Shown here piece by piece: positions 17,505 to 25,596 of a stretch of 64,000 nt of DNA. The position numbers and the translations under genes are program-made. The notes beneath the pieces are model-generated. The model was not told the DNA's origin, made no database searches, and saw only the letters and a list, made by a program, of their open reading frames with translations. Source of the DNA: Bog-473 sp963744935 (GTDB lineage: Bacteria > Actinomycetota > Acidimicrobiia > Acidimicrobiales > RAAP-2); NCBI GenBank assembly GCA_963744935.1, contig CAVUVM010000009.1:1-64000 (forward strand), in the 5' to 3' direction. Position 1 is the stretch's first letter. Every line of letters begins with the position of its first letter.

Positions 17505-17525
17505 GCCGAGCGTCTGACGCTACGG

Positions 17526-17563
17526 GGTGCCCCAAAACGCCTGTGGATACGGATAGGGGTGCC
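17526..17563 (+). repeat. REP-like dispersed palindrome, long loop
   Basis: GGTGCCCCAAAACGCC at the left and GGGGTGCC at the right, with a 14-base insert. It lies in the short gap after the histidine phosphatase gene. Confidence 0.45.
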
Positions 17564-17622
17564 ACGCCTGGCGATGCGTCGAGGTCTTGTGTAGGTATCG
17601 GTTCCCTTGGGAGAATCCGACG

Positions 17623-18213
17623 GTGCCACGGCTCGGACGTGACCCAGCAAAACAGATGTTCCGCGGATTGAGCGCACGGGAAGCTCTACGCGAGCTAGAT
17701 ATGCGGTCAGCCCAGACTCGCCAACGTCGACTCGCGAATGAGCACATTCGATCCGACGCCATGGTGATCTGCCTAGAGGCGCCCCAGCCATTCACCGTGC
17801 CCGATGACATGGCCTTCCTGCAAATAACCGAGCGGCGGTACTTCTATTTTTCCGGTGACGGCGATATTGCCGAAATCTTGTACCACGACATTGACCAGTT
17901 GGTGATTCGACAAAAACAGTTCAATGGTCGGGTTGTTGACGTCAAAATGAACTGCGGAGAATCGTGGAGGTTCTCGGTCTTGCCCCAGACCGCTCGCATT
18001 ATGAGGCGCTGGTTCAACAGAGACCCCGTCAGCGCGACTAGTTCAAGTGGGCGACGCCCCAGCGTTGGCGCTGACGACCTCGCGCTCAACCTCAACGAGG
18101 TACGGGGCCGGTCCCTCGCCCGCCATGACGGCGATCAGTTCGCGTGTTGCGACCTAGTGTCCCAGACCGCCGGTTTAGTGCGCTACGAAAACCTCAGAAC
18201 ACGAACGGTATAA
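17623..18213 (+). CDS. hypothetical protein, paralogue of 18836-19192
   Basis: 196 residues from GTG 17623, preceded by GGGAG; the in-frame TTG at 17587 has no such site. The core (FLQITERRYFYFSGDGDIAE, then KMNCGESWRFSVLPQTARIM and RRWFNR) is clearly homologous to the protein at 18836-19192, which lacks the last 50 residues. The pattern of short strands ending in a helix suggests a PH/GRAM-like domain, but I do not recognise the family. The 3' end overlaps the convergent gene at 18194 by 20 bases. Confidence 0.55.
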   Translation: MPRLGRDPAKQMFRGLSAREALRELDMRSAQTRQRRLANEHIRSDAMVICLEAPQPFTVPDDMAFLQITERRYFYFSGDGDIAEILYHDIDQLVIRQKQFNGRVVDVKMNCGESWRFSVLPQTARIMRRWFNRDPVSATSSSGRRPSVGADDLALNLNEVRGRSLARHDGDQFACCDLVSQTAGLVRYENLRTRTV

Positions 18214-18742
18214 GCATCTTGGTCGAGTGCTTGTACACCGGATAGGCATCAGGGAACTGCTCGCTCAGATAGCGTTCCTCGACGGTTGCGCTGTAGGTGA
18301 AGTAGACCCCTGCCAGGACGATGGCAATCAGCCAGAGCCAGCTCAGCGCCACGGCTGTGCCGACACCCGCGAGCAAGATGCCAGAGTAGATCGGATGGCG
18401 GACCAGGCGGTAAGGGCCGCTAGTCACCAGCTCGGGCTCGTCCTTTTGCGACATCGGTGTACCCCAGTTACGCCCAATGTGTAGGCGGGCCCAAATCGCG
18501 AGCCCCAGCCCGAGCGCGAAGAGAAAGATCCCGACGCCAGCACGCCATGGGTCCGAGTTGATGTCGCCATCTCGGAAGGCTCCGAAGCGAATCAACAGAA
18601 TCGCTAAAACGACGACCACCGCCCTAATACGCAACTCGCGTGACCAAGGTACGCGGCCCTTCTTCATAGAAAAGGCCGCCACGAGCCAGTAGATCCAGAA
18701 CGCAGCCCACCCGATGGCGAAGACAAGTTCGACTGCGTGCAT
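18194..18742 (-). CDS. isoprenylcysteine carboxyl methyltransferase-family membrane protein
   Basis: 182 residues with about five transmembrane helices. The C-terminal signature LVTSGPYRLVRHPIYSGILL and the closing EERYLSEQFPDAYPVYKHST match the ICMT/PEMT SAM-binding motif. These enzymes methylate carboxyl groups or lipids at the membrane. The bacterial substrate is unknown. It is sandwiched between the two paralogous hypothetical genes, all converging. Confidence 0.82.
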   Translation of the reverse strand: MHAVELVFAIGWAAFWIYWLVAAFSMKKGRVPWSRELRIRAVVVVLAILLIRFGAFRDGDINSDPWRAGVGIFLFALGLGLAIWARLHIGRNWGTPMSQKDEPELVTSGPYRLVRHPIYSGILLAGVGTAVALSWLWLIAIVLAGVYFTYSATVEERYLSEQFPDAYPVYKHSTKMLIPFVF

Positions 18743-18808
18743 GCGATTCAGCTTCCCACTACGTAGAAATCGGTGCTGTCGTAGCGAAGGCTTCTTGGAA
18801 TCTCTCGA

Positions 18809-18835
18809 CTGCCCCAGTCCTCCGGTTATGCAGCG
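18809..18835 (+). repeat. REP-like dispersed palindrome
   Basis: CTGCCCCAGTCCTCCGGTTA then TGCAGCG. It ends one base before the stop codon of the leftward gene at 18836. Confidence 0.55.
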
Positions 18836-19192
18836 TTATTGAGTGGAGTTCCTGCACCGGTTGAACCATCGTTTCATGATCCGTGCGGTCTGGGGAAACA
18901 CGTCAAACTGCCAGTGCTCACCAGACGTCATCGTTATGTCAACAATTCTTGAGTTGAAGTCCTTCTTCGCGACGCCGAACAGAAGGATGCTCAAATACCA
19001 CAGCTCCGCAAAGGTGCCATCACCTGGCAGATAGAAATACCGGATTTGGGTGATCTGGAGATGGGCGATGGGATTGGGTGAGTTGTAAGGAAGGGGCTCG
19101 GTGAGGCAAACGACGATCGCGTCTGAACGAAACTGTTCGCCAGGCCTTAGATTGGGCCGGGTGAGCGCCTGCCGCGCGTCCATTGCGCGCAC
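18836..19192 (-). CDS. hypothetical protein, paralogue of 17623-18213
   Basis: 118 residues: IAHLQITQIRYFYLPGDGTF, VDITMTSGEHWQFDVFPQTA and RIMKRWFNRC align with the protein at 17623. The N-terminus is uncertain: GTG 19192 and ATG 19183 are in frame, and the reading frame stays open upstream, so the gene may be 5'-truncated. The paralogues face each other around the ICMT-like gene. Confidence 0.5.
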   Translation of the reverse strand: MRAMDARQALTRPNLRPGEQFRSDAIVVCLTEPLPYNSPNPIAHLQITQIRYFYLPGDGTFAELWYLSILLFGVAKKDFNSRIVDITMTSGEHWQFDVFPQTARIMKRWFNRCRNSTQ

Positions 19193-19489
19193 CGTCGGCT
19201 TCGGCGCCTCCGGTCCGAATGTGGGGACGATTCACCTCCACAGCCGTCGCCTCACAGTACCGGTGTGGAGCCGCGGCTCGCCGGAGCATGACCCCGAAGC
19301 CCGGATCGGCGACCTGTTCGGGCAGGGCTGACGAGCGAACTCAGTCGCGGCTGCTCGGACCACTTGAGCTGCATAATGCGGTTCGAGAGTCTGCCGCCGC
19401 TCCGTATGACGAACGACGACTTCAGAGCATCCATTTTGCGGAAGTGGAATGATTGCGTGGGAAGGCGGTCGAAGGGGGACGAGGTCGAT

Positions 19490-19924
19490 ATGTCGCTGCG
19501 CAGGAGTGCAACAGTCGTAGGTGCGTTCGCAATCGCCACCAGCTTGGGACTAGGAGGGGTGACCAGCGCTTCGAGTGCAGCTCCGGCGACTCACCCGGTA
19601 GTCGGGATCTACGTGGTAACCGTCGATTGGACCAACCCCGTTATCAAGACAACTTATTCGTTGGCGCTGTTCTCCAATGGGGCGGACGCTGACTCCTACG
19701 GTGATACCGGAAAGTGGTCAACGACAGGCACGCAGATCAAGTTCAAGCTCAAAAGTGTCGGCGTGGCTGCCAAGTACATCGGAAAGATCACGAAGGCCGG
19801 ACTCAACAATCCGTCGAAGCCTGGAACGATGTCGAACACTAAAAGGAACAGCGGCACCTGGTACGCCGTTTACGGGTCATCATCAGCACTCGTCGGATCT
19901 TCGGCCGCAGCAACAGGGGCCTGA
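19490..19924 (+). CDS. small secreted protein
   Basis: 144 residues. MSLRRSATVVGAFAIATSLG is a Sec signal peptide, probably cleaved after VTSASSAA. The mature part, HPVVGIYVVTVDWTNPVIKT and GDTGKWSTTGTQIKFKLKS, reads as a small beta-barrel like lipocalin-type or META-like secreted domains. ATG 19490 is chosen because the signal peptide starts there and GAGG precedes it. The 19193-19489 stretch upstream holds nothing I can support. Confidence 0.55.
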   Translation: MSLRRSATVVGAFAIATSLGLGGVTSASSAAPATHPVVGIYVVTVDWTNPVIKTTYSLALFSNGADADSYGDTGKWSTTGTQIKFKLKSVGVAAKYIGKITKAGLNNPSKPGTMSNTKRNSGTWYAVYGSSSALVGSSAAATGA

Positions 19925-19935
19925 TCCGCGCAGGA

Positions 19936-19964
19936 GTGTCCCAGAACATTCAATGTGTGAGGAC
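19936..19964 (+). repeat. REP-like dispersed palindrome, ACATT variant
   Basis: GTGTCCCAGAACATTC then AATGTGTGAGGAC, just downstream of the secreted protein gene. The GAACATT core is also seen at 32824 and 33956. Confidence 0.4.
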
Positions 19965-20057
19965 CTCCTCGCCACTCGCACGGGCAACCATTGGGTTGTC
20001 TCAACACCCAAGCGAGCACAAGGAGACGGGGTGCCACTCGCTGCACTCTTGACGCCC

Positions 20058-20546
20058 TCAGCGAGCTACGTGAGGGGCTAGCTCGATCGTGACCCCTCGG
20101 GACAGGAGGGCGTCGAGCAAGGTTCCTTGCAGTGCTCCGAACTCCTCAGCGGATGGACGGCCCCCTTCACCCCAGAGCAGCCGGAGGAAATCGAGGTCCT
20201 CCCAGATCGGCCCTCTTGGTCGGGGATCAGAATCGTAGCGAGGGGTGATCCACCAATGGAGATGGGGCACGCCGTTTCCTAACGACTCAATGTTCAGTTT
20301 TCGAGGTTGAAACGCCTCGTTGACTGCCGCCGCTACCTCGGCCATCTCTGCGAGGTGGTGACCGCGAACGCTGTCGTCTAGATCAAACACCTCCCGTACG
20401 CACTGCTTGGCGACGAAGAACACACTTCCCTTGAAGTACTGGTTCTGCGCTAGTCGGACGTAGCCGGTCTGGAGCCGAGCAATGAACCACGGATCGGCAC
20501 CCTCGTCGGCTGCTGCGTTGTCACTGCAGATGGCGCACTCTGGCAT
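20058..20546 (-). CDS. HIT family hydrolase
   Basis: 162 residues. MPECAICSDN starts with a possible metal-binding Cys pair. The HIT motif is LGNGVPHLHWWITPRYDSDP: H-X-H then W in place of the third His of the classical triad, as in the HxHxW subgroup. Enzymes of this fold hydrolyse nucleotide phosphoramidates or related dinucleotides. The long ORF extends to 20618, but ATG 20546 fits the family start. Its 5' end is 26 bases from the repeat in which IS110 copy C sits, so the insertion may have displaced its promoter. Confidence 0.75.
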   Translation of the reverse strand: MPECAICSDNAAADEGADPWFIARLQTGYVRLAQNQYFKGSVFFVAKQCVREVFDLDDSVRGHHLAEMAEVAAAVNEAFQPRKLNIESLGNGVPHLHWWITPRYDSDPRPRGPIWEDLDFLRLLWGEGGRPSAEEFGALQGTLLDALLSRGVTIELAPHVAR

Positions 20547-20573
20547 GAACCCAGTATGGCAACGGAGTCCGGG

Positions 20574-20585
20574 GTGCCCCCGTTC
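20574..20585 (+). repeat. REP-like palindrome, left half interrupted by IS110 copy C
   Basis: GTGCCCCCGTTC, the left arm and core of the repeat. The right half (GCCGCCGGGTAGGTGTGACG) lies at 22036-22055 beyond the element. Joining the halves gives a full repeat like those at 31968 and 35739. Confidence 0.6.
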
Positions 20586-20599
20586 AGTGACAATGCTCT

Positions 20600-20793
20600 G
20601 AAGGATCCACCGCTGCACTGCGGGTCCTGAATAGCTTCATTAGTGCGAGCAGGTTCGGCCTGTCTTGCACACAGACAGCGGCACGTCCCGTCTCCGAGAA
20701 AGGGTGATTGGTCTGGGTTGCTAGAACAACCCAGACCGCCCGTCGCTCCGATCCGGAACGGCCGTGCCATCCCTAACACCGTTAACAGAAGGG
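20600..20793 (+). ncRNA. candidate IS110 bridge RNA / structured leader, copy C
   Basis: Opens with GGATCCACCGCTGCACTG, like copies A and B. A perfect 11-bp hairpin, GGTCTGGGTTG (20710-20720) and CAACCCAGACC (20727-20737), is followed by the block CGCCCGTCGCTCCGATCCGG shared with copy B. A -10-like GACAAT is at 20589-20594, at the same distance from the element end as GATACT in copy B. Confidence 0.45.
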
Positions 20794-21891
20794 ATGACCA
20801 TGACCATCGTAGAAGCTGCGCGGGGCGTGACCGGTGGGGTCGACACTCACCTCGATTTTCACGTTGCCGCGGCGTTGGACCCGCTTGGTGGCCTGCTCGG
20901 CTCGGAGTCCTTTGCCGCAAACCCGGCCGGCTACAGCTCGTTGCTCGCCTGGTTGGAGAGCTTTGGTGCTGTCACCAAGGTCGGTATGGAAGGCACCGGT
21001 TCCTACGGTGCTGGTCTCGCCAGATTCCTGCGCAGGGCCCATGTCACCGTCATCGAGGTCAACCGTGCCAACCAGGCCGAACGACGTCGAAGTGGTAAGT
21101 CCGATCCGCTCGACGCCATCGAGGCGGCTCGAGCCGCACTGGGCGGAAGTGCCACCAGCATCTCGAAGTCCAAGGACGGTGCCGTCGAAGCCATCCGGGT
21201 CCTCGTCGTCGCCAAGCGCTCGGCCCCGCACGCCCGAATCAAAGCGCTCACCCAGATGCGCCATCTGGTGATCACCGCCCCCGACGAGCTCCGTTGCCGC
21301 CTCGACGGCCTGAGCGTGGCCGCGTTGGTCAGCCAAGGAGCGAGGCTGCGGCCGTCGCGCTCGGGTGACCCGGTCATGGGCGCGCACAAAGCATCTCTGT
21401 GTTCATTGGCGCATCGGGTCGAGTCGCTCGAAGACGAGGTCGCTGGACTCGACGAGAGGATCGAGACACTCTTGGCTGCTACCGCTCCCGAATTGGTGTC
21501 TCTCTTCGGGGTGGGTCCCGACACTGCTGCTGCTCTCTTGGTGGCCGCCGGGGACAATCCCGAGCGCCTGCACTCCGAAGCGGCCTGGGCTCATCTGTGC
21601 GGGGTCTCACCGCTCGAGGCCTCCTCGGGCAAGGTCACTCGTCATCGCCTCAACCGCGGCGGGGACCATCAGGCCAACCGGGCACTGTGGCACATCGTGA
21701 TCACCAGGCTCGCCTCTGATCCGAGGACCCAGGCCTACATGGAACGTCGGGTCAAAGACGGTCGCTCCAAGCGCGAAGCCATCAGCCTTCTCAAGCGCTA
21801 CGTCGCCCGTGAGGTCTATCTACCTACCTCGCGGCTGAACCCGTGGCCGTGGGTCTGGCTCACCCCCTTTCTGTCGTCCATCTTGGGCTGA
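20794..21891 (+). CDS. IS110-family transposase, altered C-terminus (copy C)
   Basis: 365 residues. Identical in plan to copy B: GGVDTHLDFHVAAALD, VGMEGTGSYGAGLARFL, GKSDPLDAIEAARAAL and LCGVSPLEASSGKVTRH. At about 21830 two bases are missing relative to the other copies (EVY-RYLPRG), so the last four residues and the stop are replaced by a 20-residue tail, LPTSRLNPWPWVWLTPFLSS. All catalytic residues lie before the change, so it may still be active. GAAGGG precedes ATG 20794. Confidence 0.82.
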   Translation: MTMTIVEAARGVTGGVDTHLDFHVAAALDPLGGLLGSESFAANPAGYSSLLAWLESFGAVTKVGMEGTGSYGAGLARFLRRAHVTVIEVNRANQAERRRSGKSDPLDAIEAARAALGGSATSISKSKDGAVEAIRVLVVAKRSAPHARIKALTQMRHLVITAPDELRCRLDGLSVAALVSQGARLRPSRSGDPVMGAHKASLCSLAHRVESLEDEVAGLDERIETLLAATAPELVSLFGVGPDTAAALLVAAGDNPERLHSEAAWAHLCGVSPLEASSGKVTRHRLNRGGDHQANRALWHIVITRLASDPRTQAYMERRVKDGRSKREAISLLKRYVAREVYLPTSRLNPWPWVWLTPFLSSILG

Positions 21892-22210
21892 CTTTCCGGC
21901 GACTCGCCGACCCACGGTCCGGGCCAACGCGTGGCCTGATAAGAGCTTGTCCTCGCACGCGAGTGACTCATCACTGAACTGCCCGTCGTCTGCACCCCGA
22001 AACACCAAAAAAGGGACTTGACAACTGATAGGAGCGCCGCCGGGTAGGTGTGACGCTCCGGCATGTCTGAAGGCATGTCTTCGCCGAGATTGATCGGCAT
22101 GATGGTCTTCGGCCACGACCGGGCAGGCTCAATCACTTAGCCGGCTTCGCCACTCCGAAGGGTGGGAGCCTTGCCGAACAACGAGCACGCACCCGGTCGG
22201 GTGCCGAGCG

Positions 22211-23224
22211 TCACGCCGCGTCTTGGTCAGCGAGGCAGCGGATCTCGCCGTCGCGCAAGCCGTAGTAGACGAGCGTGAGAACTTTGCGGGCGATCGCCAC
22301 GTTGGCCCTGTTCTTTCCTCGACGCTGCGCGATCGCCTCGAAGCAGTCACGGAATGGTTCTCCTCCGTGGTAGCGGGCCACGGCCTCGATGGCGGCCCAG
22401 CGCACCAGGCGCGAGCCCTGCTTGGTGATCCGGCCCCGGTGGACGTGGAGGTCGGACTCCTTGTGCTTGGGGGTGAGCCCGGCCCACGAGCACAGCGCCT
22501 TGGGGGAATCGAAGCGGGTGACGTCACCGATCTCAGCGACAAAGACGGCGGCGAAGATGCGCCCGACGCCGTAGATGGCCTGGACGGCGTTGTAGCCGGC
22601 GTCGTCTGAGAGGATGCGGTGGACGTCGCGGTCCAAGAAGCCGATCTCGCGGTCGATGGCGTCGACGAGGTCGCGCAGCACGGCGATGCGATTGAAGTAG
22701 GCGTCGGGGAGCTCGAGGGCGTCGAGCTGCGCATTGCCGCCCGGGCCCCACATGTCGCCTCGCGCCGGCAGGATCCCGTTCTTGGCCATCACCGCGTGGA
22801 CTTGGGCCTTGAGACCCGTGCGTACGTGGGAGAGCTTGATCCGAAAACGGATCATCTCGCGCAGCTCTCGGGTCTTGGGCGGGGCGATCCAGGCCTCGGC
22901 CAGGCGACCGAGACGCAAAAGGTCGGCTAGGTCTCTGGCATCGCGTTCGTCGTTCTTCACGCGCCGATGGCCCCAGTCGTTGCCGTGCGGATTGGCCAGA
23001 TGGACCTCGTAACCCATCTCTTTGAGCAGATCCGCGGCCCAGTACCAGCCGTAGGTCGCCTCGACGATGACGTCGCTGCCCACCGGGGCCACGCTCACAG
23101 CCTTGGCGAACTCACTCGGCTCGTTGTCGACCCGGACCGAGTCGATCTTCTCTCCGGCCTGGTCCATTCGGTAAATGACCGACCGGCGGCGGTGCAGGTC
23201 TATGCCGACATACTCTTTTTTCAT
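22211..23224 (-). CDS. IS110-family transposase, third lineage (intact)
   Basis: 337 residues from ATG 23224. KKEYVGIDLHRRRSVIYRMD opens the DEDD domain; SDVIVEATYGWYWAADLLKE, NDERDARDLADLLRLGRLAE and the C-terminal AIYGVGRIFAAVFVAEIG with LCSWAGLTPKHKESDLHVHR follow. It appears intact, unlike its relative at 13945, and is probably the functional source of that lineage here. GGGAGGCCCCG precedes the start. It lies tail to tail with IS110 copy C. Confidence 0.88.
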   Translation of the reverse strand: MKKEYVGIDLHRRRSVIYRMDQAGEKIDSVRVDNEPSEFAKAVSVAPVGSDVIVEATYGWYWAADLLKEMGYEVHLANPHGNDWGHRRVKNDERDARDLADLLRLGRLAEAWIAPPKTRELREMIRFRIKLSHVRTGLKAQVHAVMAKNGILPARGDMWGPGGNAQLDALELPDAYFNRIAVLRDLVDAIDREIGFLDRDVHRILSDDAGYNAVQAIYGVGRIFAAVFVAEIGDVTRFDSPKALCSWAGLTPKHKESDLHVHRGRITKQGSRLVRWAAIEAVARYHGGEPFRDCFEAIAQRRGKNRANVAIARKVLTLVYYGLRDGEIRCLADQDAA

Positions 23225-23325
23225 CGGGGCCTCCCTTGTCGTGAGGGTTTGGTGTGACAACCCCAGTCTCGACCGCGAGACCGGAGCCGTCACGGGGAGC
23301 GGAGGCCCCGCTCCTTCATGCCATC
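23225..23325 (-). ncRNA. candidate structured leader of third-lineage IS110 (copy 2)
   Basis: Same position as the leader at 14964-15062. Hairpins GTCTCG/CGAGAC around ACCG (about 23264-23280) and GAGCGG/CCGCTC around AGGCC (about 23299-23315) replace differently sequenced stems in the other copy. This is covariation between two copies only, so it is suggestive rather than proven. Confidence 0.4.
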
Positions 23326-23444
23326 ACTTCGGGGATGGTTTGAAGAGCGCATCTGGGCGGCGGATTCAGGAGTCGGGGCGAGCAGCCCACACCCATTGCA
23401 TGCTTCGGAAGCCTTCTGCGGAGGCCGCCGAACTGGCGTATGAG

Positions 23445-23708
23445 CTAGGGCTGTACGAGGTTGTGGAGTTCGATGACCTCTCGTTTGATCTCGAAGGGGA
23501 CATTCGGCTTGACGTTCTCGTTGAAGAACTTCTCAGACTGCTCGCGGCTCTCCCACACCTCACCTACACCGACGCCGTCTGGAGTTTTGTACGCAACGTG
23601 GATGATGAATCCCGGCTGCTTCTTCACCAGTTCCGTGAGACCTTCCCCAGCCTGGTCATAGTTCGACAAATCCATTCCGGCCGCGGACATCCTTGCGAGT
23701 ACAGCCAT
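23445..23708 (-). CDS. small ABM-type (dimeric alpha/beta barrel) protein
   Basis: 87 residues. AVLARMSAAGMDLSNYDQAG, then QPGFIIHVAYKTPDGVGVGE and VWESREQSEKFFNENVKPNV follow the antibiotic-biosynthesis-monooxygenase / stress-responsive barrel pattern seen in many small actinobacterial proteins. GGGAGGGATT precedes ATG 23708. No cofactor or substrate can be assigned. A similar small protein is encoded at 35900. Confidence 0.6.
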   Translation of the reverse strand: MAVLARMSAAGMDLSNYDQAGEGLTELVKKQPGFIIHVAYKTPDGVGVGEVWESREQSEKFFNENVKPNVPFEIKREVIELHNLVQP

Positions 23709-24028
23709 AATCCCTCCCTGTGAGCCTGCCGTAGATCATCACTGTCTTCACCGTCTCCCCGTTGCCTGCTCGGTATCGCGCGTCGGCTCGTGAACGGGCC
23801 CGGAATAACGAAGCCTCACAAGCCATCCTCGACTACCAGGCGAAGGGCTAACTGGAAGTGAACCGGACCTGGCGTCTGTTCCCTGTGGTGGGCTGACACC
23901 CGACGCCTGAACGCCATTGTCCCGGGCGGTGGGTCCCATAACATCGCGCGGGTTCCGACACGCCCTGCCACATGGCGCCGGGAAGGAGGCACACCTCCGG
24001 CGGTCTCCGCTAGCCGCAACCCCCTGCG

Positions 24029-24400
24029 TTAGGCGATGCCGAGCTCGCCGAGCGTCTCCGTCGCCGAGCCAATCGCCTCGGCGATGTCGTCAGGAGATCC
24101 GCCCGTCATCAGGATGATCGTGAAATGGTCCACGATGTTCTCAGCCTTCGCGGTGAGCTTTTGGTAATCGGGCTCCAACTGCACGGCCTGGAGCTCGCTC
24201 AATTCTCCCTCGACGATCAGCATGCCGGCCAGCTCGGACATGTCCCCTGTGTTGGCGACATAGGTCCTGACTCCCTGGATCCGCCCCTGCTTTGCCAGAT
24301 TGTCGAAGTAGGTCAGAGCCTCGGAGAACACTTCGAGACCCTTTATCTCGCGGCCCCGAACCGAAGAGCCCCATGTAGTGATCAACGCTCCCTTTGCCAT
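24029..24400 (-). CDS. hypothetical protein
   Basis: 123 residues. KGALITTWGSSVRGREIKGL, VFSEALTYFDNLAKQGRIQG and LSELQAVQLEPDYQKLTAKA suggest a soluble alpha/beta protein of the dimeric-barrel type with predicted helices after each strand. A strong AAGGAGG lies eight bases before ATG 24400, so the gene is probably expressed. I do not recognise a named family. Confidence 0.6.
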   Translation of the reverse strand: MAKGALITTWGSSVRGREIKGLEVFSEALTYFDNLAKQGRIQGVRTYVANTGDMSELAGMLIVEGELSELQAVQLEPDYQKLTAKAENIVDHFTIILMTGGSPDDIAEAIGSATETLGELGIA

Positions 24401-24515
24401 AGCTCAGACCTCCTTGTACGACTGCGCAGCCATCTTCCTCCCACAACCCCCATCTGGCAATGGGGTTCGGCAGGGCAATGCGCTACACGCGGGCGACCAG
24501 GGCCGTTGGGACCGA

Positions 24516-24543
24516 CTGCCCCATACGCCGGCCTGGGGTGCGG
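24516..24543 (+). repeat. REP-like dispersed palindrome
   Basis: CTGCCCCATACGCCGG then CCTGGGGTGCGG. The arms TGCCCCA and TGGGGTGC are among the clearest in the window. It lies downstream of the DUF1707 gene at 24571, which reads leftward. Confidence 0.6.
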
Positions 24544-24570
24544 CCGAGCGGCTCCATGGGGGCATCCTGA

Positions 24571-25035
24571 CTATCCGCTGATCTGGGGCAGATCCTGAAT
24601 GACCTCGAACAGATCTCCAACGGTCCTCGCTCCGAGCGCGGCGTCCAATCGACCATTGAGATCGTCAAAGGTCAGGCGGCCCGCCTCAAAGTGATGGCGC
24701 AACTCTTGCGTAACTCGCTCTCGATCTTCATCTGAAGCGAGTATCTTCGAGTCTTGACCCTTGCGCAGGGCGAGCGGCTCAACGCCGATGTCGAGCGGTA
24801 TGGAGCCTGCCTTCTGGAGTCGGGGCCGGGCAGATGTCAGGTAAACGATGCTTGCTACGACGCCACCAAGGTTGAACAACACGGAAAGAACTACAAGGAT
24901 CACAATCCATCTGGTCTTGTCACTTCCGATTTGTTGAAATGAGTTCGCGGGTCGGCGAGCAGCATCGATGATTGCCCAGAGCGGAATACCGATCGCGATT
25001 GCCACTCCGAGGAGAATCAGTACATCTACGAACAT
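24571..25035 (-). CDS. DUF1707 domain membrane protein
   Basis: 154 residues. Two transmembrane helices (VDVLILLGVAIAIGIPLWAI and WIVILVVLSVLFNLGGVVAS) with the ARRP turn resemble the phospholipase D-type N-terminal membrane domain. The C-terminus has the DUF1707 pattern ASDEDRERVTQELRHHFEAG, then FDDLNGRLDAALGARTVGDL. DUF1707 is a short helical domain typical of actinobacterial membrane or stress proteins. ATG 25035 is preferred over the upstream open frame because the membrane domain begins there and GAGG lies eight bases ahead. Confidence 0.75.
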   Translation of the reverse strand: MFVDVLILLGVAIAIGIPLWAIIDAARRPANSFQQIGSDKTRWIVILVVLSVLFNLGGVVASIVYLTSARPRLQKAGSIPLDIGVEPLALRKGQDSKILASDEDRERVTQELRHHFEAGRLTFDDLNGRLDAALGARTVGDLFEVIQDLPQISG

Positions 25036-25200
25036 TGCAAACCTCGACCGCGCCAAAGTCCTGGACTGCCATACCGAGCCTGACCACCATAGTTTCCCGG
25101 TCTTACTAACGGGACCTCGGCAATCGGAGCGATCCATTGTCCTCGCCGGGCGTGAGACATCCCCTTTTCGGCGGGGATCGACGCGAGGCATGCTTGACCA

Positions 25201-25596
25201 ATGCCGATTCGTGATCCTGACGTGCTGTTGGCCGAACTCACGGTGAGTCAACGGCTTGGGAGCTGGTGCATGGTCAGCGGTGTCGCACTAAGTGACGACG
25301 TAGGCGTGGCGGCAATGGTTACCGAGGCCGAGGGCACCACGGTCGTCATCAGCGCGGCCGACGCCATGCGGCTGGATATAGAGCCCGAGTTCGTCGCTGC
25401 GTGGCTCACGTTGAACGTTGAGTCGGCACTCGATGCGGTAGGCCTGACTGCGGCGGTTTCCGCTGCCTTGGCCGCGGATGGGATCCCCTGCAATATGTTT
25501 TCTGGCTATCACCACGATCACCTGCTCGTCCCGATTGAAAGCGCGGAGCGGGCGATTGCGATTCTCAATGCGCTTGGTGAGGCACACTGTCCCTAA
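25201..25596 (+). CDS. ACT domain-containing protein
   Basis: 131 residues. EGTTVVISAADAMRLDIEPE and AAWLTLNVESALDAVGLTAA, then AALAADGIPCNMFSGYHHDH follow the small CASTOR/ACT_7-like proteins of actinobacteria, which bind amino acids or other small ligands. The conserved SGYHHDHLLVP strand is intact. It is divergent from the DUF1707 gene. The last codons and stop fall inside a REP-like repeat. Confidence 0.75.
   Translation: MPIRDPDVLLAELTVSQRLGSWCMVSGVALSDDVGVAAMVTEAEGTTVVISAADAMRLDIEPEFVAAWLTLNVESALDAVGLTAAVSAALAADGIPCNMFSGYHHDHLLVPIESAERAIAILNALGEAHCP

Larger units (their letters stand above)
20586..22035 (+). mobile_element. IS110-family element, copy C
   Basis: About 1.45 kb with the same plan as copies A and B. 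The right end is TTGACA (22018-22023) and ATAGGAGC (22028-22035). Both flanks are halves of a REP-like repeat, so the element's boundaries are the clearest of the three copies. A third-lineage IS110 lies immediately to the right in opposite orientation. Confidence 0.78.
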
